Shown one piece after another: positions 44,022 to 52,293 of a DNA stretch of 64,000 nt (positions are counted from its first letter, which is position 1; every line of letters starts with the position of its first letter). Both the position numbers and the translations under genes were made by a program. This DNA is from SCUB01 sp041918675. GTDB taxonomy: Bacteria; Pseudomonadota; Alphaproteobacteria; Rhizobiales; Xanthobacteraceae. The notes below the pieces were generated by a model that was not told where the DNA came from, did not search any database, and saw nothing but the letters and a program-made list of their open reading frames with translations. The DNA is taken from positions 186,001 through 250,000 of the forward strand of contig JAYRVF010000014.1 in NCBI GenBank assembly GCA_041918675.1. The letters are read 5' to 3'.

Positions 44022-44393
44022 TCAGGGACGCGGCGCAGCGGCCTGCTCCTTCGCCTTGGCGAACTGCGAATAGGCCTCGAAGGCGTGGCTCGCATACATC
44101 GCCGACGGTCCCGCGCCCATATAGATCGCCATGCCGAGCGTCTCGAGCACCTCCTCGCGGCTCGCGCCCTGGTCGACGGCGGCCTTGGCGTGGAAGGCGA
44201 TGCAATCGTCGCACCGCACCGCGACGCTGATGCCGAGCGCGATCAACTCCTTGGTCTTGGTGTCGAGCGCCTTGGCCTGGAGCGCCGTCTGGGCGATCGC
44301 GGTGAAGGCTTTCATGACTTCCGGCGCGCCGCCACGCAATTCGCGCAGCATGCCGGAGAGATCCTTGGTGAGTTCGGGCCAGTCGGGTTTCAT
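44022..44393 (-). CDS. Carboxymuconolactone decarboxylase-family (AhpD-like) protein
   Basis: 123 residues, one CMD domain. The AhpD-type active site is present as VAVRCDDCIAFHAKAA, with Cys-x2-Cys and a His three residues after the second Cys, which suggests thiol-disulfide or peroxidase-type chemistry rather than lactone decarboxylation. The second helix has ASREEVLETLGMAIYMGAGP. The start has AAAGGAGAA upstream. It is divergent from a BigR/SqrR-like repressor with a common 135-base intergenic region, so its expression may be thiol- or persulfide-responsive. Confidence 0.9.
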   Translation of the reverse strand: MKPDWPELTKDLSGMLRELRGGAPEVMKAFTAIAQTALQAKALDTKTKELIALGISVAVRCDDCIAFHAKAAVDQGASREEVLETLGMAIYMGAGPSAMYASHAFEAYSQFAKAKEQAAAPRP

Positions 44394-44492
44394 CCAACAT
44401 TCTCCTTTGGTGAAGGGAGCGGCGCGATTCTCGCCGCGAAACGCGTTGGGGTCGGCGCGCGTGACGCTCGCGCCGTCCGCGCCATATTCATG

Positions 44493-44534
44493 TTGACGTA
44501 TATATTCATTTTTTCTAATTTAGAAAACATGAAT
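44493..44534 (+). promoter_or_regulatory. Promoter with overlapping 15-bp-arm palindrome of the ArsR/BigR-like gene
   Basis: TTGACG (44493-44498) and TAATTT (44516-44521) are 17 bases apart. An inverted repeat of two 15-base arms lies around base 44519: ATTCATTTTTTCTAA (44504-44518) and TTAGAAAACATGAAT (44520-44534), 14 of 15 positions complementary. It covers the -10, the predicted transcription start and the ATG at 44529, so binding would block transcription. Confidence 0.7.
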
Positions 44535-44879
44535 TTACAGAACTCAGAAATGCGGGCGCTGAAGGCGAAGGCGCGTCAGGCGGAAACATTGCTCAAGGCG
44601 CTCGCCAACGAACATCGCCTGGCGATCTTGTGCGAATTGCACATGGGCGAGCGCTCGGTGTCGGCGTTGCGACAATCGGTCGGCCTCGGCCAGTCGGCGC
44701 TGTCGCAGCATCTGGCGCGGCTGCGCCAGGACAGCCTCGTGGTGACGCGCCGCGAAGCGCAGACGATCCATTATTCGATCGGCAGCGCGCGCGTCGGCGA
44801 GGTCATTTCGGTGCTGCATCGAATCTTCTGTTCGAGCGCCTGCCGCAAGCCCGCGCGCCGCGCCCGGCGTTTCGCCTGA
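44529..44879 (+). CDS. ArsR-family repressor, BigR/SqrR (persulfide-sensor) type
   Basis: 116 residues. The winged-helix motif SVGLGQSALSQHLARLRQDSL follows KALANEHRLAILCELHMGER. Two cysteines lie where BigR/SqrR/YgaV proteins have their sensing dithiol: one in AILCEL and one in LHRIFCSSAC, near the C-terminus. A third follows in SSAC. The family represses sulfur-detoxification genes until persulfide forms a disulfide or polysulfide bridge. The predicted transcription start is at or next to the ATG 44529, so the mRNA may be leaderless; a start at 44550 is the alternative. The C-terminal tail is Arg-rich (KPARRARRFA). Confidence 0.85.
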   Translation: MNLQNSEMRALKAKARQAETLLKALANEHRLAILCELHMGERSVSALRQSVGLGQSALSQHLARLRQDSLVVTRREAQTIHYSIGSARVGEVISVLHRIFCSSACRKPARRARRFA

Positions 44880-44911
44880 CAATCAATTCCGCGCGCGGTC
44901 GATCTACCGCG

Positions 44912-46201
44912 TCAATCCGCGCGGATCGGCGCGCGCACGACGACGAGCACGCTCGCCGCGCCGATCATCGCGGCCGCGGCGCCGGCGAGCAGCGCGGGCA
45001 CGAACGATCCGGTGGCATGCACGACGAAGCCGGTGACCGCCGGCGCGGCAGTGGCGCCGAGATAGCCGCCGAAATTCTGAATGCCGCCGAGGCTCGCGAC
45101 CTCGTTTTGGGGAGCGATCGCGTTCGGCATCGACCAGACGCCGGCGACGGCGACGTAGCTGAAGAACATCGACGCCGACATGAAGACCAGCGCCACGACC
45201 ACGCCGGCCGCGAAGGCCCCCGCGATGGTGCACGCCGCCGCGCCGCACAGGCCGAGAATGATCGGCACCTTGCGACTCGCGATCGGCGAAAACCCGCGCC
45301 GGCCGCAAGCGTCCGACAGGAGCCCGCCGGCGAGCGACCCGAGCATGCCGAACAGGAAGGGAATGGTGGCGGCGAACCCGGTCTGCTGGATCGTCAGGTG
45401 CCGCTCCATTTCGAGATAGGCCGGCAGCCAGGTGATGTAGATGTAGTTGAGATAGCTCAGCCCCATCATGCCGATCACCATGCCCCAGGTCGTCGGCAGC
45501 CGAAACAGGCGCGCCCAATGGACGAAGTACGGGCCCTCGACGGAGGGATTGGCGCCGCGCGCGATGCTCGCGCGTTCCTCCTCGCTCAGACCAGCGTCGG
45601 CCGGATCGCGATAGACGGCGTACCAGATCGCGGCGACGGCGAGCCCGGCCAGCCCCATGATCGCGAACATCCATCGCCAGCCGAACGCCAGCATCAGCCA
45701 TGTCAGCAGAAACGGCGCGAGCGCCGAGCCCAGCATCGAGGCTGTGTTGAAGACGCCCGTCGGCAGGCCGCGATCGCGCATCGCGAACCAGTTCGCGGTC
45801 ACGCGCGCCGCCGTCGGGAACTGCGGCGACTCGGTCACGCCGAGCGCGAGCCGCGCGATGATGAATTGCGGATAGCTCGTCACCAGGGCGCAGGCCGTCT
45901 GCGCCGTCGACCACGCGGCGATGCCCAGCCCGAGGACGCGGCGCGGCCCGAACCGATCGATGATCGGACCGACCGGGATCTGCGCGAACGCGTAGGAGAA
46001 GGCGAAGGCCGACAACAGCAGGCCCATGTCGCGGGCGTTAATGTTCATTTCCCGCTGAATGACGACGTTGGCGACCGCGAGCGTGCCGCGATCGAGATAG
46101 TTGACCGCCCCGCTCGCCACCAGCAGCGACAGCGCCGTCCAGCGCCGCCGCCGAACCCGCGCGGAAACCGGCGCGCTTGCCCGCGCGTCCTCGGCGCTCA
46201 T
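44912..46201 (-). CDS. MFS transporter, anion:cation symporter (ACS) family
   Basis: 429 residues, twelve predicted helices. The start (VNYLDRGTLAVANVVIQREM) and the A motif IIDRFGPRRVLGLGIAAWS match the hexuronate/phthalate/tartrate ACS branch. GVTESPQFPTAARVTANWF and ASLGGIQNFGGYLGATAAP are family hallmarks. It would import an organic anion with protons or sodium; the substrate is unknown. It lies 61 bases downstream of the oxidase-like gene on the same strand and may be read through from it. Confidence 0.9.
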   Translation of the reverse strand: MSAEDARASAPVSARVRRRRWTALSLLVASGAVNYLDRGTLAVANVVIQREMNINARDMGLLLSAFAFSYAFAQIPVGPIIDRFGPRRVLGLGIAAWSTAQTACALVTSYPQFIIARLALGVTESPQFPTAARVTANWFAMRDRGLPTGVFNTASMLGSALAPFLLTWLMLAFGWRWMFAIMGLAGLAVAAIWYAVYRDPADAGLSEEERASIARGANPSVEGPYFVHWARLFRLPTTWGMVIGMMGLSYLNYIYITWLPAYLEMERHLTIQQTGFAATIPFLFGMLGSLAGGLLSDACGRRGFSPIASRKVPIILGLCGAAACTIAGAFAAGVVVALVFMSASMFFSYVAVAGVWSMPNAIAPQNEVASLGGIQNFGGYLGATAAPAVTGFVVHATGSFVPALLAGAAAAMIGAASVLVVVRAPIRAD

Positions 46202-46262
46202 CCCGGCGCTCCGCCTCGCGACGCGCGCGCGGAACAGGGATGCGAATGTCGGAATTGGACCA

Positions 46263-48281
46263 CTAGCGCGACAGGCCGCGCAGATGCGGGACGATCGTCT
46301 TGTCCCATTGCGCCAGGCCGAAGGACTGCACCACGATCTCGCCGTCGAGCACGACCATCCACAGCGGCACGGCCGAGCCCTTGGCGATCCGCGCGCGGAA
46401 CGGGCGCAGATCGTCCGGCCAGTTCGCGTCCTTCATCACGTCGAGCAGAGTCGGCGATTTCACCTCGCGGAACTCGACGCGCGAAAATTTCGCGATCTCG
46501 CCGATCCGGTCGCGCTGCCAGACCTTGCACGGCGCGCAGTCGTCGGCGCCGACATAAATCAGCATCAGCGAGGCTCCCGCGCTGGCCACGCGCGTCGTGA
46601 CCGGCGCAGGCAACGTCGCGGGCCCGCGATCGGTCAACTCGCGGATGGCGAAGTCCGATTGATCGCCGAAGCGATCGCTCAGGCGCAATGCGGCCGCCGC
46701 CGCGATCGCCGTCGCCGCGATCAGGATCGCGACGATCAACACGGAGCGGATGCCCGAGCGCCCGGTGGAGGCGGCCCCCGGTCCCGTCGCCTCCGCGCCG
46801 GGCGCGGGCGCAACGGGTATTGTACCAGTGGTTTCGGGCCCCGCGGAATTGGGCGCGTCGCCGTCGCCCGAGCGGCGAAGCACGGCCGCGAGCACCGTCC
46901 AGATGAACATCACCCCGCCGATGATCGCCACCAGCGCGCCGATGCCGTTGAGATACATGCCGACCACCGCCCCGTCGACGAGCGTGCCCGAATAGCCCGC
47001 CACCTTGCGCGGCGCGCCGTAGCCACCCGCCCAGAACAGGCCGACGCAGGCCGCCGCCTGCCCGAGGCCGAACAGCATGACCTGGGCGCGGATGTTGCGC
47101 GCGCCGAGATTCACGCTCCGGCCGATCGCGGGCAGGAACACGACGAGGAACAGCCCCATCATCACCAGATTCACGCCGGCGATGACGCCGTGATAATGCG
47201 CCGGCGTGCGCGTATCCTGCCCGTCGACGACGAAGCCGAAGGCGCCGCCGATCGCGAACACCAGCATCGACAGCGCGACGGCGAGGAAGCCGAGATCGCG
47301 CCACGGCCAGCCCTGTCCGCTCGCCAGCTTCAGGCGCCGCGCCGTGATCAGCATCGCCACGCTCGCGATCAGCGCCGGCGGGCCGAGCCCATATTGAAGC
47401 GCGATGAACACCGACGTGAGCTTCTGCGGATTCTTGGCGAAGGCGAAATAGAACATCGGCGCCGGCACGACGGCGAGCATGAGCAGCAGCACCGCCATGC
47501 GGAACACCGTGGGATCGATCGGATCCACGCCATGGACCTTGCGGCCGAGCGCGAACCAGCCGCCGATCAGCATGATCACGTTGAGGAACTGGAGCACGTG
47601 ACCGCCGCCCCAGAATAGATGCTCGAAGAAGCCGTAGGCGCCCTGCGATTTGTCCGCGCCGCGCGCCGCGAGGGCGATGCAAACGAGCGCGATCAGGTAA
47701 ACGAACACGCCCGCGCTCGCGGCGAAGGAAAGCCCGTCGAGCGGCGCCTTGCGCGCGCGCACGGTCGCGGCGAGCCGCGCCGCCGGAAACAGAATGCCGA
47801 TGAACAGCAGGACGAGCCCACCGATGTAATAAGGATGATCGATCGCCGGAACGTAGTTGTTGAGCGAAGCCTCCGTCGACCGGAAGAAGGCCGGCACCAG
47901 CAGGAACGGAAACGACAGCGACACCAGTCCGCGCCCGACCCGCCCCGCCCAGGCGAGCGGCGGCGGCGCCGGCGCGGCGATGCGATAGCTCGCCAGCGTC
48001 GCCATCAGCGCGAACACGGTGAGAAACCAGACGACGAAGGAAAACACCACGTGAATGACGAGGCCGCGGCTGAAGAAGTCCGCCATCCACGGCAAGATGT
48101 CGGCGATCTTGGGAACGCGCGACATCGCCACCAGCAGCGCGAAGACGCCGGCGATCGCCAGCGACCCGGCCGCGAGCGCGACCCAGCCGCGCGCCTCGGC
48201 GCGACCATCCTCGTCCGCGATGTATCCGGCGAACGCGTCACCGGCCCCGGCGACATCCTTGGCGCTGACGATGGCGGTCAC
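46263..48281 (-). CDS. Haem-copper-oxidase subunit I-like protein fused to a thioredoxin-like domain
   Basis: 672 residues from the GTG at 48281, which overlaps the DUF420 stop by four bases (GTGA) and has GGAGG upstream. Twelve hydrophobic helices cover residues 35-470. His77 in helix II (GLVIHVVFSF) and His362/His364 in helix X (AHYHGVIAG) match haem ligands of subunit I. His228 in helix VI (WGGGHVLQF) could be one CuB ligand, but helix VII (VLLLMLAVVPAPMFYF) has no His-His pair. After a disordered linker and a 13th helix (511-531), residues 570-672 form a thioredoxin-like domain with DDCAPCKVWQRD (Cys582/Cys585) and a cis-Pro segment (SAVPLWMV), predicted periplasmic. A bis-haem membrane electron carrier or a maturation factor is my inference. 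Confidence 0.7.
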   Translation of the reverse strand: MTAIVSAKDVAGAGDAFAGYIADEDGRAEARGWVALAAGSLAIAGVFALLVAMSRVPKIADILPWMADFFSRGLVIHVVFSFVVWFLTVFALMATLASYRIAAPAPPPLAWAGRVGRGLVSLSFPFLLVPAFFRSTEASLNNYVPAIDHPYYIGGLVLLFIGILFPAARLAATVRARKAPLDGLSFAASAGVFVYLIALVCIALAARGADKSQGAYGFFEHLFWGGGHVLQFLNVIMLIGGWFALGRKVHGVDPIDPTVFRMAVLLLMLAVVPAPMFYFAFAKNPQKLTSVFIALQYGLGPPALIASVAMLITARRLKLASGQGWPWRDLGFLAVALSMLVFAIGGAFGFVVDGQDTRTPAHYHGVIAGVNLVMMGLFLVVFLPAIGRSVNLGARNIRAQVMLFGLGQAAACVGLFWAGGYGAPRKVAGYSGTLVDGAVVGMYLNGIGALVAIIGGVMFIWTVLAAVLRRSGDGDAPNSAGPETTGTIPVAPAPGAEATGPGAASTGRSGIRSVLIVAILIAATAIAAAAALRLSDRFGDQSDFAIRELTDRGPATLPAPVTTRVASAGASLMLIYVGADDCAPCKVWQRDRIGEIAKFSRVEFREVKSPTLLDVMKDANWPDDLRPFRARIAKGSAVPLWMVVLDGEIVVQSFGLAQWDKTIVPHLRGLSR

Positions 48282-48718
48282 GACAATTTGCCTCCATAGG
48301 GATAGATGTGCACGGCGAGGACATAGACGACGAGCCCCGACACCGACACGAACAGCCAAAGCGGCAGCGTCCAGCGCGCGATCGCGCGGTGGCCGCCGAA
48401 CTCGCCGCGCAGCGCCCGAAACAGCGTCATCGGCACCATCACCGCGGCGATCGTCGCGGCGAGAATATGAACGATGAGGATGGTGAAATAGACCGTCCGC
48501 GTCGCGCCGACGCCTCCGAATTTCGCCAGCCCCGCGTTCATGTGATAGATCAGATAGATCACGAGAAAGGCGACGCCGAATCCGGCCGAGACCAGCATCG
48601 CCGCGCGGTGTCCGCCACGCGCGCCGCGCCTGATGGCGATGAAGCCGGTCAGGATGCTCAGCACGGTCGCGAAATTGATCACCGCGAGAATGTGCGGCAG
48701 CGTCGTGTTGGCGATCAT
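48278..48718 (-). CDS. DUF420 (CtaM-like) membrane protein
   Basis: 146 residues with four predicted transmembrane helices and histidines in ILAVIN, YHMNAG, IVHILAAT and AVHIYPYGG contexts. It belongs to DUF420, whose Gram-positive member CtaM (YozB) is needed to assemble A-type haem-copper oxidases. The histidines lie in positions that could bind haem. It is the middle gene of a tightly linked trio: three bases after the small membrane peptide gene and overlapping the oxidase-like gene. A role in oxidase assembly fits the location beside ctaBCDE. Confidence 0.85.
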   Translation of the reverse strand: MIANTTLPHILAVINFATVLSILTGFIAIRRGARGGHRAAMLVSAGFGVAFLVIYLIYHMNAGLAKFGGVGATRTVYFTILIVHILAATIAAVMVPMTLFRALRGEFGGHRAIARWTLPLWLFVSVSGLVVYVLAVHIYPYGGKLS

Positions 48719-48721
48719 GGT

Positions 48722-48853
48722 TCAGGCGCCGAATTTGACGATCTTGAACATCACCGAGACGTAGACGAGAACCGCGACGGCGACGAGGATGATCAGCGTC
48801 TTCATCGCCATGCGCCGGTTGTCGCGGTCGGGATCGGTTGCCGGCGCCATCAT
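48722..48853 (-). CDS. 43-residue single-pass membrane peptide
   Basis: Read from ATG 48853, preceded by AGAGGAC. Polar N-terminus with six charged residues (APATDPDRDNRRM), then one transmembrane helix (TLIILVAVAVLVYVSVMF) and a short KIVKFGA tail. It stops three bases before the DUF420 start, which with the Shine-Dalgarno makes it a credible gene. Small single-helix proteins are common partners or assembly factors of cytochrome oxidases; that role is inferred from position only. An alternative start is the ATG at 48850. Confidence 0.65.
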   Translation of the reverse strand: MMAPATDPDRDNRRMAMKTLIILVAVAVLVYVSVMFKIVKFGA

Positions 48854-48955
48854 GGTTTGTCCTCTTTCATGCCATCCGCGCGAGGTTCGCGCCCGCGCCG
48901 CGTTTCGCCCGGCGCGATAGCGCGCGCGACCACGGCAAACTCGTCAGTACCCGAC

Positions 48956-48995
48956 AAAAAGCGAAGGGGCTGCTTTCGACCCCGAAAGCAGCCCC
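48956..48995 (-). terminator. Terminator after ctaD
   Basis: Minus-strand perfect 13-bp stem GGGGCTGCTTTCG / CGAAAGCAGCCCC (48966-48995, loop of four) followed by TTCGCTTTTT. It separates the ctaBCDE operon from the DUF420 cassette. Confidence 0.9.
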
Positions 48996-49014
48996 AACGA
49001 TCGCGCGCCGCTTC

Positions 49015-50658
49015 TTAGCGGTAGTTATACGGCGTCCAGTCGGCGGTCACAACGACATCCTTGGGGAAGTTGCCGGGGCCGGGAGGCGACGGCGCGTGCG
49101 TCCACTCCAGCGACTTCGCGTTCCACGGATTCTGGCCGGCGGCCGGTCCGCGGATCGCCGAGACGATCCAGCCGATCACCATCAGCAGGATGCCGACGGC
49201 GGTGATGAACGCGCCGACCGTCGCGACCTGATGATAGCCCTGGAACTGCGGGAACATGTCGTAGTTCCAGTAGCGCCGCGGCATGCCCTCCACGCCGATG
49301 ATGAACAGCGGCCAGAACGTCACCTGCGTACCGACGAAGTTGAACACGAAGGCGATCTTGGCCAGGCCGCTGTCGGCGAGCCTGCCGGTCATTTTCGGGA
49401 ACCAGAAATAGACCGACGCGAACACCGCGTAGGTCGCGAACAGTCCCATGATGAAGTGGAAATGCGCGTGCACGAACGAGGTCTCCGACAGATGCACCGT
49501 CATCGACGTCATCGCCAGCGGAATGCCGGTCAGACCGCCGACCAGCACCAGGAACATGCACAGCACCACATACATCATCGCGACATTGTAGGTGATCGCG
49601 CCCTTGTACAGCGTCCCCCACCACGAGATGATGATGAGGCCGACCGGCACCGAGATCAGCAGCGTGGTCACCATCTGGCCGACGCGCAGCCAGTTCGGCA
49701 TGCCGGCGATGTAGAGGTGATGCACCCACACCTCGCCGGTGATGACGAGAATGCCGACCATGCCGCCGTAGACCGCCGCCTTGTAGTTGAAGATGCGGTT
49801 CTTGGCCATCGCCGCGACGATATCCATGATCAGGCCCACCGCCGGGATGAAGATCACGTACACCGCCGGGTGCGAGTAGAACCAGAAGATGTTCTGGTAG
49901 ATCAGGACGTCGCCGCCCTTGGACGGATTGAAGAAGTTGGTGCCGAGATATTTGTCGAACAGCAACAGCGTCACCGCCGCCGCCAGCACCGGCACGAAGA
50001 TGAGCTGGATCATCAGGCCGGTGAAGATCGACCAGACGAAGATGTTGAGCTGGTTCCAGCCCATGCCCGGCGCCCGCATATAGGCGATCGTGACGATGAA
50101 GTTGACCGCGCCGAGGATCGAGGAGAAGCCGATCAGGTGCACGGTGAACACATAGAACGCGGTGTTGCCCTCGGTCGTGATCGAATAGGGCGGATAGCCG
50201 GTCCACATCACGTCCGGCTTGTCCGGAATGACGAAGGTGAGCAGCGCGAACACGATGCCGAGCCAGAACAGCCAGACGCTGAGCGCGTTGATGCGCGGGA
50301 AGGCGACGTCGCGCGCCCCGATCATCAGCGGCACCAGGTAGTTGGCGGCGAAGCCGGTGAGGCCCGGGATCAGGAAGCCCAGGATCATCGCCGCGCCGTG
50401 GAAGTAGAGCGCGACGTTATAGGCCGTGCCCGTGGTCAGCGACTTGGTGACGTCGCCGACGAAGAAGTTGATGACGCCGGATTCGCCGATCACCGATTGC
50501 TCGATGCGAATGCCGATCGCCTCGATGCCGGCCACCAGAAACGCCGCGATCGACCCGATCAGATACAGGATCGCGATGCGTTTGTGGTCGGTGGTGAAAA
50601 TCCATTCCTTGAGACTGAATCCCGCCCGCGCGGGAACTGCGTCAGCCGTGATGGCCAT
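49015..50658 (-). CDS. ctaD: Cytochrome c oxidase subunit I, A2 type
   Basis: 547 residues. It carries the haem a, haem a3-CuB site of an aa3/caa3-type oxidase in the inner membrane. His ligands: YFHGAAM in helix II, SHPAVYVIFIP in helix VI, VWVHHLYIAG in helix VII and VHAHFHFIMG in helix X. Helix VI reads YSHPAVYV, not GHPEVYIL, which marks the A2 subfamily of haem-copper oxidases, where the K-channel glutamate of the A1 type is replaced by Tyr-Ser. The ATG has AAAGGA upstream. It is the last gene of ctaB-E-sco-C-D before a strong terminator. Confidence 0.96.
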   Translation of the reverse strand: MAITADAVPARAGFSLKEWIFTTDHKRIAILYLIGSIAAFLVAGIEAIGIRIEQSVIGESGVINFFVGDVTKSLTTGTAYNVALYFHGAAMILGFLIPGLTGFAANYLVPLMIGARDVAFPRINALSVWLFWLGIVFALLTFVIPDKPDVMWTGYPPYSITTEGNTAFYVFTVHLIGFSSILGAVNFIVTIAYMRAPGMGWNQLNIFVWSIFTGLMIQLIFVPVLAAAVTLLLFDKYLGTNFFNPSKGGDVLIYQNIFWFYSHPAVYVIFIPAVGLIMDIVAAMAKNRIFNYKAAVYGGMVGILVITGEVWVHHLYIAGMPNWLRVGQMVTTLLISVPVGLIIISWWGTLYKGAITYNVAMMYVVLCMFLVLVGGLTGIPLAMTSMTVHLSETSFVHAHFHFIMGLFATYAVFASVYFWFPKMTGRLADSGLAKIAFVFNFVGTQVTFWPLFIIGVEGMPRRYWNYDMFPQFQGYHQVATVGAFITAVGILLMVIGWIVSAIRGPAAGQNPWNAKSLEWTHAPSPPGPGNFPKDVVVTADWTPYNYR

Positions 50659-50736
50659 GCGACTAGTCCTTTCCTCAAACCCCTGCGCCCTCGAGGCGCT
50701 GTTAACCCAGAAACAGCTCGGTCGTCGCGCCGACCG

Positions 50737-51438
50737 CTACGATGTCTTCGGCTTCTTCTTGCCGGCGAGCCAGGTGTCGAACTCGGCCTGCGGCACCGCG
50801 CGCACCGTCGCGTTCATTTCCGAATGCGAGTTGCCGCAATATTCGACGCAGAGGACCTTCGACACCTGCGGTTTGTCCGGCAGGAACCACAGATAGGTCA
50901 CGCGGCCGGGCATCATGTCTTCCTTCAGGCGGTATTCCGTCAGCCCGAAGGAATGGACGACGTCGGTCGAGGTCATGCGCAGCACCACCGGCTTGCCGAC
51001 CGGAACGACGAGCTCGTCGCTGGTCGTGCCGCCTTCATATTCGAACTCGAAGAACCACTGCGACGCGCTGACCTTGACCTCCATCGCGCCGGAGGGAACC
51101 TCGCGCTGGATGTTCCACAGCGTCCAGCCCTTGGCCGACAGCATGAAGTCGTCGGCGAGGAACAGCGCGGCGGGAACGAGAATCCACGCCCACATCTGGC
51201 CGCTCGAAAACACCGGCCCGTCGCCGACGTCGTTGGCCGACTTGGCCCGGTACTTGACCAGGAGGACGACGGTCGCCACCGCGAACGCGCCGCCGATGAT
51301 GAAGAGATCGATCAGAACCTCTTTCCAGAGATGATTCCAGGCGTGGGTCGGACTGGCCGGTCCCGTCGCCGCGACTGCCGGCACCACCATGGCCGCCACC
51401 GCGGCCAGGCCCAGAAGCGCCTTAAGCGATTTTCTCAC
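50737..51438 (-). CDS. ctaC: Cytochrome c oxidase subunit II
   Basis: 233 residues. A signal peptide (LLGLAAVAAMVVPAVAA), two transmembrane helices (EVLIDLFIIGGAFAVATVVL and WAWILVPAALFLADDFML), then a periplasmic cupredoxin domain with the CuA site: His in STDVVHSFGL and CVEYCGNSHSEM. There is no C-terminal cytochrome c domain. It accepts electrons from cytochrome c for CtaD. It overlaps the 3' end of the SCO gene by 17 bases; ctaD follows after 78 bases. Confidence 0.96.
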   Translation of the reverse strand: MRKSLKALLGLAAVAAMVVPAVAATGPASPTHAWNHLWKEVLIDLFIIGGAFAVATVVLLVKYRAKSANDVGDGPVFSSGQMWAWILVPAALFLADDFMLSAKGWTLWNIQREVPSGAMEVKVSASQWFFEFEYEGGTTSDELVVPVGKPVVLRMTSTDVVHSFGLTEYRLKEDMMPGRVTYLWFLPDKPQVSKVLCVEYCGNSHSEMNATVRAVPQAEFDTWLAGKKKPKTS

Positions 51439-52264
51439 GGTATTTTCCCCTTTTCATGCGCCTTTTAAAGATGATGATCGCCACCGCCAGCGACGCGAAG
51501 CCGAGGAGGAACGCGCCCGCTCCGACGAAAATCGGAATGTTGAGCACGTATTTGCCGTCGGCGAAGCTGTAGCTGTAGCAGAGGTTGATCGCGTATTTGA
51601 TGATCTCCCGCGGTTGGAAATCGCCTTGCTTGGCGTCGTAGACGGCAAGCTCGATGTCTTGCGATTCAACCGGCGGGTAGAGAACGCGCGCCAGGCGCCC
51701 GTCCGCGGTAAGGAACAGGAACACGCCCGGATGCAGGAACATGCGGTCCTTGAAGGACCAGAAAAACTTGAAACCGATCTTCTCCGTCTGCGCGGTGAGA
51801 TCGGTCTCGTTCTTGAAAGTGGCGAACGTCCAGGCATGCTCGAAGCCGCGGATGTTGGCCAGGTGCTTCTTGAACGCGCCGGTGGTTTCCAGATTGTCGT
51901 GCTTGTCGAACGACAACGTCAGGATGCGATAATCCTCGCCCGGAACGACGCGCTTGACCGCCGGCAACAGGTCCATGAGCTGGCTGTTGATGACCGAGCA
52001 ACTGCCGTCGCAGGTGTAATAGGCGAGCACGAGGATCAGCGGCCGGCCGAGCAGGTCGGCGAGCCGCGTCTCGCGTCCGTCCGAACCGACGAGGACGGTG
52101 TCGCCGTCGAGCTTGGCGCCGAGATACTTGACCTCGTCGATCCGCATCAGCGACGGATCGACGTCGGACGCGGGATCTTTCAGGCGCGGCGCCGCCTCCC
52201 CGCCCCAGGGGACGAGGATCATGCCGGCGGCGACGATCGCCATGGCGCAAAATCGACGGAACAT
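51422..52264 (-). CDS. SCO1/SenC-family copper chaperone with C-terminal membrane helix
   Basis: 280 residues from the ATG at 52264. The thioredoxin fold has the SCO copper site CDGSC (Cys-x3-Cys) in AYYTCDGSCSVINSQL; the third ligand is likely the His in FLHPGVFLF. SCO proteins load CuA of subunit II or act as thiol reductases. An N-terminal signal (AMAIVAAGMILVPWGGEAA) and, unusually, a C-terminal transmembrane helix (IPIFVGAGAFLLGFASLAVA) anchor it with the domain outside. It lies between ctaE and ctaC and overlaps ctaC by 17 bases, in keeping with CuA assembly. Confidence 0.88.
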   Translation of the reverse strand: MFRRFCAMAIVAAGMILVPWGGEAAPRLKDPASDVDPSLMRIDEVKYLGAKLDGDTVLVGSDGRETRLADLLGRPLILVLAYYTCDGSCSVINSQLMDLLPAVKRVVPGEDYRILTLSFDKHDNLETTGAFKKHLANIRGFEHAWTFATFKNETDLTAQTEKIGFKFFWSFKDRMFLHPGVFLFLTADGRLARVLYPPVESQDIELAVYDAKQGDFQPREIIKYAINLCYSYSFADGKYVLNIPIFVGAGAFLLGFASLAVAIIIFKRRMKRGKYREKIA

Positions 52265-52293
52265 CGGTCTCGCTCCGGCCCGCGTCGGCCCGG

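Noticed and set aside
48838..51468. 876-codon plus-strand frame opposite ctaD and ctaC
   Set aside because: His/Asp/Arg-rich mirror of membrane-protein codons on the other strand.
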